Assembly: GCA_013151215.1 (NCBI GenBank)
Contig: JAADIS010000026.1
Coordinates: 1 to 35,355 of the forward strand
Origin: Chlorobiota bacterium
Lineage (GTDB): Bacteria; Bacteroidota; Bacteroidia; Bacteroidales; F082
Reading direction: 5' to 3'
DNA: 35,355 nucleotides
The notes beneath the pieces are model-generated. The model was not told where the DNA came from and searched no databases. It saw only the letters and a program-made list of their open reading frames with translations. Positions 9,938-18,623 of this stretch are shown in pieces. Each line of letters starts with the position of its first letter. Within the stretch, counting starts at the first letter, position 1. The position numbers were made by a program, and so were the translations under genes.

Positions 9938-11962
9938 CTATTTATTACAATATCGTTTGATGATATTATAGGATTCGTTTATGCCCAGCTCCCCTGCCCT
10001 GCTCAAATCGGAACAAGCCAGTTTTTCCTCATCCAGATAAAGCAGGACCAAGGCCCTGTTAAAAAAAGCCTCGGCAAGCTTTGGCTCTAGTTTTATGGCC
10101 ATGGAATAATCGTCGATGGCGCGCTGGAACCTTTGTTGGCGCACTTTTACGTTGGCACGGTTGTAATAAGCGAAAGGAAGCCCCTTCTTTAATTTAATGG
10201 CCATATTAAAATCGTCGAGGCTCTTTTGGTGATCGGGAGGCAATTCCTTTTTCCCTGCCCTGGGAGTGTTTCTGCTTATGTTAATGGAGTTCGAGTATTC
10301 TTTTTCGGCAAAGATAAACTCGTCAAGCTCATAGCGTGTCGCCCCGCGGTTTAAATATGCATAAGCAAGCGATTTGTCCTTTTTTATGCTTTTATTGTAG
10401 GAGTCCATCGCCGTTGTATAATTTTGCAAGGTGCTGTTTATGGCTCCTTTCATGAACAAGGCCGCAGCCGTGTCCCCGGTGATCAGGATAGTGGTATCTA
10501 TTTTATGCAGTTCCTTTTTGGCCTTTTCCTTGCTCACCGGCCATTGCCGGGTTGTGAAGACAAAACGTATCCCATATTCGTTCTGTGCGTTGAAGCTGGC
10601 AATACCCTTATCGAGATACTCATATTTTCCATACTTCATCTTGATGGAATCGGGCAGCTCAAACGCATAAACAAGAAAGAAATTCGGTTTGGGCGCTATC
10701 GATACCCGACTGAACTGAACCCTTCCTTTTTTTAGGTTGCCGCTGACAAAATCGGCTTCGAACTCCATTATCTTGTTAAAATAGGTGGAGTCCCCATATC
10801 TTCTGTACAACAAGGCATAATCGTCCGACTCGCCGTTTACGGCTGAGATTATTCTTTTGGCAGTTCTCTCGTCCTCGGCGGCAGCCCTGGTTTTCCCAAG
10901 CTTGCCTCGTGTGTCCGACCTGTTGATATAAGCACCTGCAAAATCCGGGAATATTTCTATGGCCCGGCTAAAGTCTTTCTCGGCATTCTTGAAATCATGC
11001 ATCAAGTAATTGATAATCCCCCTGTTATAAAAAGAGTAAACATTATTGGGGTTTATGCTAACAACTATCGAATAGGCCTCAAGCGCATCCTTATATTTCT
11101 TTTGCTGCGATTTGATTATCGCTATGTTGTAATAGGTAAGGGCATTGTTGGGCTCCATTTCCACCACCGTATTATAATCGTCCAAGGCGGCAACAGTATC
11201 CCCCAGCTTCAAATAAGTCAGGCCCCTTTGAAAAAAGGCATACGGGTTTTTTGCGTCCAGTTTTATTGAATAATTAAAGTCGCCCAGGGCGGCCTGTAGG
11301 CTGTCGATCTCATATTCCACCATTCCTCTTTTCAACCAGCCTTCCGTATTAAAATAATCCAGGCTGATTGCTTTGTTCAGGTCGGCAAGCGCTTTTTGGT
11401 TTTGTTTTAAGAAATGCCGGGCCACCCCCCTGTTCAGCCAGGCCGATGAATTATCGTCCTTTAAATCTATTGAGGACGTATAATCGTTTACCGCCCCCTT
11501 AAAATCCTTGATGTGCATTTTAGTGTCGCCTCGGGCCATAAAGACTTCGGGATTAAATGGGTCTATCTCAAGAGCCCTGTTGAAATCGCTTATCGCATGG
11601 GCATATTCATAAAGCCTGTCGCGCGCGATGCCCCTGAAATAGTATGCCCTTACATAAAGCGGATGTATCCGTAATGTTGATGAGAAATCCATCTCGGCAC
11701 CTTTGAAATCACCAAGGCTATACTTAGCTATGCCCCTTAAAAAGTAAGCCTCGAAACCATCCTTTTTCGTTGACAAAGCTATGTTCAGTGATTTTATCGC
11801 GCCTACATAATTATCTTTCGACAATTCCACATTTCCCTGACTTAAAAAATAACGATAATTTACCTGCGACCTAAGAGCAGGCGAAAGCACTAGAACCACC
11901 ATTGCAACCAATAGGATTCGTTTATTTATTGTTCTTGAAAAACATGATGCTTCGGATAACAT
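9938..11962 (-). CDS. Secreted/periplasmic TPR-repeat protein
   Basis: This 674-residue protein begins with a signal peptide (RILLVAMVVLVLSPALRSQ). About ten consecutive 34-residue TPR units follow from residue 34 to about 375, with clear signatures such as AYYFRGIARDRLYEYAHAIS and NPYAFFQRGLTYLKLGD. A non-TPR insert (about residues 375-505) separates three to four further units at the C-terminus (AYAYLNRGATRYELDE, FAYYNRANVKVRQQ, AEAFFNRALVLLYLDE). TPR solenoids are protein-binding scaffolds; no catalytic domain is visible, so the role is unknown. It is divergent from hisS. A TACTTTTG box lies only 5 bases upstream of this ATG, so either the mRNA is almost leaderless or the box is coincidental. 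I used the first ATG because it gives the full signal peptide. Confidence 0.88.
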   Translation of the reverse strand: MLSEASCFSRTINKRILLVAMVVLVLSPALRSQVNYRYFLSQGNVELSKDNYVGAIKSLNIALSTKKDGFEAYFLRGIAKYSLGDFKGAEMDFSSTLRIHPLYVRAYYFRGIARDRLYEYAHAISDFNRALEIDPFNPEVFMARGDTKMHIKDFKGAVNDYTSSIDLKDDNSSAWLNRGVARHFLKQNQKALADLNKAISLDYFNTEGWLKRGMVEYEIDSLQAALGDFNYSIKLDAKNPYAFFQRGLTYLKLGDTVAALDDYNTVVEMEPNNALTYYNIAIIKSQQKKYKDALEAYSIVVSINPNNVYSFYNRGIINYLMHDFKNAEKDFSRAIEIFPDFAGAYINRSDTRGKLGKTRAAAEDERTAKRIISAVNGESDDYALLYRRYGDSTYFNKIMEFEADFVSGNLKKGRVQFSRVSIAPKPNFFLVYAFELPDSIKMKYGKYEYLDKGIASFNAQNEYGIRFVFTTRQWPVSKEKAKKELHKIDTTILITGDTAAALFMKGAINSTLQNYTTAMDSYNKSIKKDKSLAYAYLNRGATRYELDEFIFAEKEYSNSINISRNTPRAGKKELPPDHQKSLDDFNMAIKLKKGLPFAYYNRANVKVRQQRFQRAIDDYSMAIKLEPKLAEAFFNRALVLLYLDEEKLACSDLSRAGELGINESYNIIKRYCNK

Positions 11963-12018
11963 ATCTGCAAAAGTATTATTTCTTGATTTATCGCCGGATT
12001 TCTTATCCTTTTAATTAG

Positions 12019-12026
12019 TAATTTTG
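12019..12026 (+). promoter_or_regulatory. Candidate -7 box for hisS-hutH-lepA
   Basis: TAATTTTG matches TAnnTTTG and lies 23 bases before the hisS ATG in the divergent gap. A weak TTTC at 11999-12002 is the only -33 candidate, with a 16-base spacing that is shorter than usual. Confidence 0.4.
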
Positions 12027-12049
12027 CTAACTTTTAACATTAGATTCAA

Positions 12050-13417
12050 ATGGCACAAAAACCATCAATACCAAAAGGCACCCGCGACTTTTCGCCAACG
12101 GAAATGGCCAGGAGGAATTATATTTTCGACACTATCAAGGAAGTGTTCCGGAAATATGGTTATCTGCCCATTGAAACACCTGCTATGGAAAACCTTAGCA
12201 CCCTGATGGGAAAATATGGCGAGGAAGGCGACAGGCTATTGTTCAAGGTTTTGAATTCAGGCGACTTCCTGAAAAAAATGGATGTTTCCGACCTGAAAGA
12301 AAACAAGGCCGCAAAAACAGCAACGAAAATCAGCGACAAAGGACTGAGATACGACCTTACCGTTCCTTTTGCCCGATATGTCGTCCAGCACAGAAACGAC
12401 ATAACATTTCCTTTTAAAAGATATCAGGTTCAAGCCGTGTGGCGTGCCGACAGGCCCCAAAAAGGCAGATATCGCGAATTTTACCAATGCGACATAGATG
12501 TTATTGGATCGAACTCCCTCCTCAACGAAACCGAACTAATAAGGGTTATCGACGAAATATTCAAAACCCTGGGCATAAACATCACCATAAAACTTAACAA
12601 CAGGAAAATACTTAGCGGCATTGCCGAAAAGGTCAATGCTCCCGAAAAACTGATGGACATTACCATTGCCATCGACAAACTGGACAAGATAGGTGTTGAA
12701 AAAGTTTATGAAGAACTGAAATCGAAAGGCATTGACGACGATGCCATTTCGCAATTAAAACCTATCATGGGACTTAGCGGTACGAATTCGGGGAAACTAA
12801 AAATACTTGAAGCCCTTTTCGATAATGTTGAGCAAGGGCAAAAAGGTGTTGCTGAACTTGAGGCTGTCCTCAACCAACTGGATATGCTGGACATCAAGGC
12901 CAACATACAATTTGACCAATCGCTTGCACGGGGGCTTAATTATTATACAGGGGCGATAATTGAAGTGAAGGCCGAGGGCGTGAACATTGGAAGTATTTGT
13001 GGCGGAGGTCGTTACGATAACCTTACCGGGATTTTCGGATTGCCGGGGATATCAGGCGTGGGCGTTAGCTTCGGTGCCGACCGCATTTATGATACGCTTC
13101 AGGAATTGGATCTCTTCCCAAAACAAACAGCAAGCTCTAGCCGGGTAATGATAACCAATTTCGGCGAAACGGAATCGCTGCATGCGTTAAAAGTTTTGGA
13201 GGAGATGCACAATGAAGGCATTTATGCCGAACTATACCCCGATAGCGCAAAAATCCAAAAACAGATGAGGTATGCCGATCAAAAGGCAATTCCTTTTGTC
13301 TTGCTCGTTGGTGAACAAGAAATAAAATCGGGGGATTACACCCTGAAAAATATGCTGACCGGCACTCAGCACAATTTCAAGCTTTCGCAAATAATTAGTT
13401 TTATAAAAGAAAATTAA
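12050..13417 (+). CDS. hisS: Histidine--tRNA ligase
   Basis: This 455-residue class II aminoacyl-tRNA synthetase charges tRNA-His. It starts with the typical [12 protein letters not shown]. Motif 2 is present as [13 protein letters not shown] (about residues 140-153), the histidine-specific motif as [15 protein letters not shown] (about 295-309), and motif 3 within the glycine-rich [10 protein letters not shown] stretch. The C-terminal anticodon-binding domain (about 350-455) contains [16 protein letters not shown] and [10 protein letters not shown]. Its TAA stop touches the ATG of hutH (TAAATG), so the two are almost certainly co-transcribed and may be translationally coupled. The start at 12050 gives the conserved N-terminus. 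Confidence 0.97.
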   Translation: MAQKPSIPKGTRDFSPTEMARRNYIFDTIKEVFRKYGYLPIETPAMENLSTLMGKYGEEGDRLLFKVLNSGDFLKKMDVSDLKENKAAKTATKISDKGLRYDLTVPFARYVVQHRNDITFPFKRYQVQAVWRADRPQKGRYREFYQCDIDVIGSNSLLNETELIRVIDEIFKTLGINITIKLNNRKILSGIAEKVNAPEKLMDITIAIDKLDKIGVEKVYEELKSKGIDDDAISQLKPIMGLSGTNSGKLKILEALFDNVEQGQKGVAELEAVLNQLDMLDIKANIQFDQSLARGLNYYTGAIIEVKAEGVNIGSICGGGRYDNLTGIFGLPGISGVGVSFGADRIYDTLQELDLFPKQTASSSRVMITNFGETESLHALKVLEEMHNEGIYAELYPDSAKIQKQMRYADQKAIPFVLLVGEQEIKSGDYTLKNMLTGTQHNFKLSQIISFIKEN

Positions 13418-14941
13418 ATGGAGGGTCCTATTCATAAAATCAGTCCTGAGAAACTGGATTTCAAGACGATATTTGATATTTTACGATTTGACAAAAAAGT
13501 AGGATTATCAGAGGAATCCGCATCCTTAATAGTAAAATGCCGCAAATATCTCGACAATAAAATGGCTTCGCAAGAGAAACCTATTTACGGTATCAATACA
13601 GGCTTTGGGGCACTTTACGACAAAACCATCGGCAAGGGCGATTTAGGCAAGCTGCAGGAGAACCTCGTTAAATCCCATGCCTGTGGCCTTGGCGAAGAGG
13701 TTCCGCCAGGAATAGTCAAGCTGATGTTGTTTTTAAAGGCACGGTCGCTTTCGTTCGGTCATTCGGGCGTCCAGCTTTCAACAGTTCAAAGGCTGTTGGA
13801 TTTTTTCAATAACGATATTGTCCCGGTTGTTTACCAGCTAGGTTCACTGGGAGCCTCCGGCGACCTTGCGCCCCTGGCACATTTATCTCTCCCGCTTATT
13901 GGCTATGGCGAGGTTTATTATAAAGGTACAAAAATGAATTCGGCCGATATGCTTGACATCTTCGGTTGGGAACCGCTTAAATTACAATCCAAGGAAGGTC
14001 TGGCTTTATTGAACGGTACGCAATTCATGAGTGCTTATGGCCTACACTCACTCCTCAAGCTTTTCCGTCTTTCCGAACTTGCCGATATTATCGGTGCAAT
14101 TTCACTGGATGCCTTCGATGGAAGAATAGAGCCTTTCATGGACAGGCTTCATCAAATAAGAAATCATAAAGGCCAGATACAAACCGCTGAACGATTCAGA
14201 ATTATTCTTGAAGGCAGTGAGCTGATCAACAGGCACAAAGAGCATGTCCAGGATCCTTATTCGTTCCGTTGCATACCTCAGGTGCACGGAGCCTCGAAAG
14301 ATTCGATAAACTATGTGGCTACCGTTTTTTCGAGCGAGATAAATGCCGTTACGGACAACCCGACAATTTTCCCCGATGAGGACATTATTGTTTCGGGCGG
14401 GAACTTCCATGGCCAGCCCTTAGCTTTAGCACTCGACAATATGGCCATTGCCGCCGCCGAATGGGGAAGCATTTCCGAAAGAAGGACATATCAACTGCTA
14501 CATGGCAAGCGCGGATTGCCACCATTCCTGGTCGCAAACCCTGGTTTGGATTCCGGTTTCATGATCCCGCAATATACGGCTGCTTCCATCGTCAGCCAAA
14601 ACAAACAGCTTTGCACACCGGCTTCTGTCGATTCCATCGAATCGTCGCAAGGACAGGAAGACCATGTGAGCATGGGCGCCAATGCAGCCACCAAAGCTTT
14701 AAGGGTAGTCGATAACCTGCAGCGCATACTGGCAATAGAGCTGTTCAACGCAGCACAGGCACTAGACTTCAGGAAACCTGTAAAGTCATCCGGGTTCATA
14801 GAGGAATTTATTTCCAGCTACCGTAAAGAAGTAGCCTTTGTTGAAAACGACAAAGTCATGCACGATGAAATAGAAAAATCAATCAAATTTTTATCTAAAG
14901 TAAACTATAAACTCCCGGACGCACTTTTGCCCGGAATATAA
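13418..14941 (+). CDS. hutH: Histidine ammonia-lyase family protein
   Basis: This 507-residue aromatic amino acid ammonia-lyase is expected to convert L-histidine to urocanate, the first step of histidine breakdown. The self-processing MIO triad Ala146-Ser147-Gly148 lies in GSLGASGDLAPLAH. Tyr57 (IYGINTGFG) and Ser86-His87 (VKSHACGLG) match the histidine-type substrate pocket rather than the phenylalanine type. The C-terminal block PASVDSIESSQGQEDHVSMG is also histidase-like. One oddity is Gln394 (IVSQNK), where Pseudomonas histidase has the active-site Glu414. Some Bacteroidota members annotated as HutH are tyrosine ammonia-lyases (Flavobacterium johnsoniae), so the substrate is not proven. 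No hutU, hutI or hutG gene is nearby; instead the gene sits directly between hisS and lepA. Confidence 0.88.
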   Translation: MEGPIHKISPEKLDFKTIFDILRFDKKVGLSEESASLIVKCRKYLDNKMASQEKPIYGINTGFGALYDKTIGKGDLGKLQENLVKSHACGLGEEVPPGIVKLMLFLKARSLSFGHSGVQLSTVQRLLDFFNNDIVPVVYQLGSLGASGDLAPLAHLSLPLIGYGEVYYKGTKMNSADMLDIFGWEPLKLQSKEGLALLNGTQFMSAYGLHSLLKLFRLSELADIIGAISLDAFDGRIEPFMDRLHQIRNHKGQIQTAERFRIILEGSELINRHKEHVQDPYSFRCIPQVHGASKDSINYVATVFSSEINAVTDNPTIFPDEDIIVSGGNFHGQPLALALDNMAIAAAEWGSISERRTYQLLHGKRGLPPFLVANPGLDSGFMIPQYTAASIVSQNKQLCTPASVDSIESSQGQEDHVSMGANAATKALRVVDNLQRILAIELFNAAQALDFRKPVKSSGFIEEFISSYRKEVAFVENDKVMHDEIEKSIKFLSKVNYKLPDALLPGI

Positions 14942-14958
14942 TCAATAACTAAAACTTG

Positions 14959-16749
14959 ATGGAACACATAAGGAATTTCTGCATTATAGCACATATCGAT
15001 CATGGAAAGAGCACCATAGCCGACAGGCTTTTGGAGTTTACGGGAACTGTTAGTGCCCGTGATGCCCAGGAGCAGGTCCTCGACGATATGGATTTGGAGC
15101 GCGAGAGAGGTATCACGATTAAAAGCCATGCCATACAGATGGACTATTTCGACGACAAGGAGAAATATGTCCTCAACCTTATCGACACTCCCGGCCATGT
15201 GGATTTTTCGTATGAGGTATCCCGGTCGATAGCGGCCTGCGAAGGTGCGCTGTTAATTGTCGATGCTACACAAGGCATTCAGGCTCAAACCATTTCAAAT
15301 TTATACCTTGCTATAGAGCATGACCTGGAAATTATCCCGGTCCTCAACAAGATGGATCTTGCCAATGCCATGCCCGACGAGGTAAAAGACCAAATAGTTG
15401 ATCTTTTAGGTTGCGATTATGAGGATATTATAGAAGCCAGCGGAAAGACGGGTTATGGCATCGACAAGGTGCTTGACGCGATAGTCGAGAAAGTTCCTCC
15501 GCCAAAAGGTGATCCCGAGGCTCCTTTCCAGGCCTTGATATTCGATTCCGTTTTCAACTCCTTCAGGGGGATAATCGCCTATTTCAGGGTAATGAACGGC
15601 AAAATCCGCAAAGGTGATTTGGTGAAATTCGTAAATACGGAAAAAGAATATGAGGCCAACGAGATAGGCGTTCTCCGACTTGAGCAGGAGCCTCGCCCCG
15701 TGCTTAAAACAGGCGATGTTGGATATATTATCTCCGGGATCAAAACATCGAAAGAAGTAAAAGTGGGCGATACGATAACTCATGTAGAGAAAGCCTGCGA
15801 TGCCGCCATCGAAGGTTTCGAAGATGTCAAACCCATGGTTTTTGCTGGGATTTACCCCATAGACGCTGATGATTATGAGGAACTCAGAAACTCTATGGAG
15901 AAGCTTCAGCTAAACGATGCCTCTTTGACATACGAGCCGGAGTCGTCTGCTGCACTCGGCTTCGGCTTCCGTTGCGGCTTTCTTGGGTTGTTGCACATGG
16001 ACATTATCCAGGAACGACTCGACCGCGAATTCGACATGAGCGTAATTACCACTATGCCAAACGTTTCGTACCAGGTTGTTACCAACAAAGGCGAGCGGAT
16101 CGAGGTCCACAATCCGTCAGGCCTGCCCGACCATGCTTATATCGACCATATAGAGGAACCTTATATCAACGCCCAAATAATTACCGACTCCGCTTATATC
16201 GGCCCTATAATGAAACTCTGCCTGGACAAAAGAGGAACGCTCCGAAACCAGGTCTATCTCACTACCACCAGGGTTGAGATTACGATGGACATGCCTTTGG
16301 GCGAAATTGTTTTCGACTTTTACGACAAACTAAAAAGCATTTCAAAAGGATATGCTTCCTTCGATTATCACATCTCAGGTTATCGGGAAGCCAAATTGGT
16401 AAAGCTAGACCTTTTGCTGAACGGCGAATCCGTTGACGCTCTGTCAACCCTCATCCATCAGGACAACGCCTATGACCTGGGAAGGAGGATCTGCGTCAAG
16501 CTCAAGGACCTTATTCCGCGGCAACAATTCGACATTGCCATACAGGCGGCAATAGGAGCAAAGATCATTGCCCGCGAAACAGTGAAGGCAGTCCGCAAGG
16601 ACGTAACCGCCAAATGTTATGGCGGCGACATCACGCGTAAGCGCAAACTCCTTGAGAAACAGAAAAAAGGCAAGAAGCGGATGCGGCAGGTGGGAAACGT
16701 AGAAGTTCCGCAGTCGGCGTTTTTAGTGGTGCTGAAACTGAACGATTGA
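14959..16749 (+). CDS. lepA: Elongation factor 4 (LepA)
   Basis: This 596-residue translational GTPase acts on the ribosome (back-translocation or stalled-complex handling; also implicated in 30S assembly). The G motifs are AHIDHGKST (G1), DTPGHVDF (G3) and NKMDLA (G4). EF-G-like domains II, III and V follow, and the LepA-specific C-terminal domain includes [19 protein letters not shown]. The length is normal. I chose the ATG at 14959 over a TTG one codon earlier because it gives the usual [18 protein letters not shown] start. It lies 17 bases after hutH, in an apparent hisS-hutH-lepA transcription unit. Confidence 0.97.
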   Translation: MEHIRNFCIIAHIDHGKSTIADRLLEFTGTVSARDAQEQVLDDMDLERERGITIKSHAIQMDYFDDKEKYVLNLIDTPGHVDFSYEVSRSIAACEGALLIVDATQGIQAQTISNLYLAIEHDLEIIPVLNKMDLANAMPDEVKDQIVDLLGCDYEDIIEASGKTGYGIDKVLDAIVEKVPPPKGDPEAPFQALIFDSVFNSFRGIIAYFRVMNGKIRKGDLVKFVNTEKEYEANEIGVLRLEQEPRPVLKTGDVGYIISGIKTSKEVKVGDTITHVEKACDAAIEGFEDVKPMVFAGIYPIDADDYEELRNSMEKLQLNDASLTYEPESSAALGFGFRCGFLGLLHMDIIQERLDREFDMSVITTMPNVSYQVVTNKGERIEVHNPSGLPDHAYIDHIEEPYINAQIITDSAYIGPIMKLCLDKRGTLRNQVYLTTTRVEITMDMPLGEIVFDFYDKLKSISKGYASFDYHISGYREAKLVKLDLLLNGESVDALSTLIHQDNAYDLGRRICVKLKDLIPRQQFDIAIQAAIGAKIIARETVKAVRKDVTAKCYGGDITRKRKLLEKQKKGKKRMRQVGNVEVPQSAFLVVLKLND

Positions 16750-16870
16750 TTGCTTGAATTGTAATAAGCGAAAATAAATAGAACAGGCATTTAGGCTGCT
16801 GTTTTATCATCGTCCCTTCCTGAAAAAAAAGCCACCTCCCGTTGTAACTATTTTATTTACTTTCACGTCA

Positions 16871-16878
16871 TAGTTTTG
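16871..16878 (+). promoter_or_regulatory. Candidate -7 box for the ECF sigma gene
   Basis: TAGTTTTG, a TAnnTTTG match, lies 24 bases before the sigma-factor ATG. A TTG at 16842-16844 is too far upstream to be a standard -33, so the promoter is only partly supported. An autoregulated ECF promoter could also lie here. Confidence 0.4.
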
Positions 16879-16902
16879 TGATTAGGATTTTACCAACAAG
16901 AA

Positions 16903-17388
16903 ATGACTGTTAGCGAGTACAATAATTGTGTCGATAAATTCTCGGACGCCGTATTCCGGTTCCTGCTGAAGAACACCAGGGACGAGGATTTGGCCAACGA
17001 TTTGGTGCAGGACTCGTTTTTGAAGCTATGGGTAAAACGCAAGGAGGTCGATGGCACTAAAAGCAAATCGTATCTGTTCTCGACTGCCTATCACACTATG
17101 ATCGACTATTTTAGAAAAAATGAGAGAAAAGAGGATTTTAATTCCTTAAAGCATGATGTATCGCATGATGGCGGAGGTTTCTCCGATTTAAAAGAAATTC
17201 TTGAAAGCGCGCTACTGAAACTTACACCGATTCAACGATCCGTTGTAATGCTCAGGGATTACGAGGGCTATTCATACCAGGAGATCGGCGACATAACCGA
17301 TCTCAGCGAAGCACAAGTTAAAGTTTATATCTACAGGGCCAGGCTTAGTCTCAAGAAATACCTTGTCAGCCCGGAAACAGTTTGTTGA
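16903..17388 (+). CDS. RNA polymerase sigma factor, sigma-70 ECF family
   Basis: This 161-residue protein has only sigma regions 2 and 4, which defines the extracytoplasmic-function class. Region 2 is seen in DEDLANDLVQDSFLKLWVKR and the SYLFSTAYHTMIDYFRKNER helix (about residues 10-75). Region 4 is LTPIQRSVVMLRDYEGYSYQ followed by the helix-turn-helix EIGDITDLSEAQVKVYIYRAR (about 104-150). The stop is 4 bases before the ATG of the next gene, a membrane protein that probably holds it inactive. The third gene (GIN-domain barrel) is a likely target or sensor. This gene order is a familiar Bacteroidota arrangement; the inducing signal is unknown. Confidence 0.93.
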   Translation: MTVSEYNNCVDKFSDAVFRFLLKNTRDEDLANDLVQDSFLKLWVKRKEVDGTKSKSYLFSTAYHTMIDYFRKNERKEDFNSLKHDVSHDGGGFSDLKEILESALLKLTPIQRSVVMLRDYEGYSYQEIGDITDLSEAQVKVYIYRARLSLKKYLVSPETVC

Positions 17389-17392
17389 ATTC

Positions 17393-18463
17393 ATGAGCAT
17401 AAATTTAAATAATTACGAAGTTTACCTTATCGATTATCTCGATGGCAATTTGTCGTTGGAAGTTGAAAGGGAGCTTATGCTGTTTCTTGAAAGCAATCCC
17501 GGAATCAAGAATGAGCTGGAGGATATAGAAAACTTTAAGCTATTAGATGAGGAAAAACTGACTTTCAACGATAAAAACTCCCTTAAGCAGAAGGAGGTAA
17601 TTCCTGCCAAAAGCATAAACGAGGGGAATTACGAGGAATTCTTCATCGCTTTTTACGAAAAAGACCTATCAGTTGACGAGCAACGGGAGCTTGACGATTT
17701 CGTTATAAAAAACCCTCAACTGGAAAAAGAGTTCCTCCTTCATAAATCCCTTATTCTTAATGCCGACAGAATCGAGTTCGAACATAAAAACAACTTAAAA
17801 AAAAGAGCGCATATTGGTATATGGCAGTACCAAGCGCTTGCTGTTGCCGCATCTATCGCACTGCTTATCAGTTTTTTCTGGTTGTTGCGCCCGGGCAACA
17901 GCAACTACCATAAGAACTCCGGAATTAGTTTTGCCCAAAGCCGGAACATTTCCGTTTCCATTAAGATAAACACCGATATAAGGCTGCGGAAGTCAGTCGC
18001 GAAAGCCGTTATCGAAACTGTCAAGCCAACATGGCACAGGATTGCCGGCGGGACCGAGTTTGGAAAACCTGTCCGCATTCAAGCTTTGAGGATGCGAGTT
18101 CCCGACCTGGCCCTTGTGGGCGTGATAGATTGTGCCAAAGTACGATATCCAAAAAACACAGGCGACGACTTTCGGGACCTAACCGGACAGGAAAACAAAA
18201 GCCTCTTGGCTAAAGTAATAAGCAACAACACGGCTAAATTAGTCAACAACATAAAAATCTCCGGCAAAAAAGACCAGACGGGAAAGAAAGACCCGGCACT
18301 AATAAAAATTCTTCAGGGAGGCATTAGTTTCTTTGCAACGGTAACGGGCAGCGAAGTTGAGCAGCTAAAAGTTTACAACAGCGACGGCTCGCTCGAAAAC
18401 TATCAACTGGAAACCGGCACCTTCGCCATTAACAAAAACTTCAAGCCCAAGGGTGCTGAATAA
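17393..18463 (+). CDS. Putative anti-sigma factor, single-span membrane protein with duplicated N-terminal domain
   Basis: This 356-residue protein lies 4 bases after the sigma factor. Two similar cytosolic units are visible, at about residues 7-45 (NYEVYLIDYLDGNLSLEVER ... NP) and 80-118 (NYEEFFIAFYEKDLSVDEQR ... NP); the pattern NYE-x-Y-LS-x-E-x-REL-x-F-x-NP is shared. The N-terminus of the first unit resembles the sigma-binding segment of Bacteroidota anti-sigma proteins. One membrane helix (about 146-165, YQALAVAASIALLISFFWLL) follows a basic stretch. The remaining 190 residues would be periplasmic and are rich in Lys and Asn, with no domain I recognise. I chose the ATG at 17393 over an upstream TTG that overlaps the sigma gene. 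The anti-sigma role is inferred from position and topology. Confidence 0.72.
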   Translation: MSINLNNYEVYLIDYLDGNLSLEVERELMLFLESNPGIKNELEDIENFKLLDEEKLTFNDKNSLKQKEVIPAKSINEGNYEEFFIAFYEKDLSVDEQRELDDFVIKNPQLEKEFLLHKSLILNADRIEFEHKNNLKKRAHIGIWQYQALAVAASIALLISFFWLLRPGNSNYHKNSGISFAQSRNISVSIKINTDIRLRKSVAKAVIETVKPTWHRIAGGTEFGKPVRIQALRMRVPDLALVGVIDCAKVRYPKNTGDDFRDLTGQENKSLLAKVISNNTAKLVNNIKISGKKDQTGKKDPALIKILQGGISFFATVTGSEVEQLKVYNSDGSLENYQLETGTFAINKNFKPKGAE

Positions 18464-18623
18464 TTGCTGTCATTCCGGGAAATCCCTGTCAGCCAATATA
18501 TCATACTGTTTATATGCCACTTACAATCTATCATGACAAAACAATCCCGGAAAACAATATGTCTCCTGTAACAAAATCAATATTAAACCGTCTCAGGTTA
18601 AAAACAGATTAAAGATTAAAATC

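Noticed and set aside
11968-11975. TACTTTTG as promoter of the TPR gene
   Set aside because: It is only 5 bases from the ATG and has no -33 element, so it is noted with the gene but not listed as a promoter.
16750-16902. Terminator AACAG...CTGTTTTAT after lepA
   Set aside because: The stem is only 5 bp with a poor T run; not strong enough to list.
17363-17392. TTG start for the anti-sigma-like gene overlapping the sigma gene
   Set aside because: The ATG at 17393 is 4 bases after the sigma stop and starts a typical short N-terminus before the first domain.
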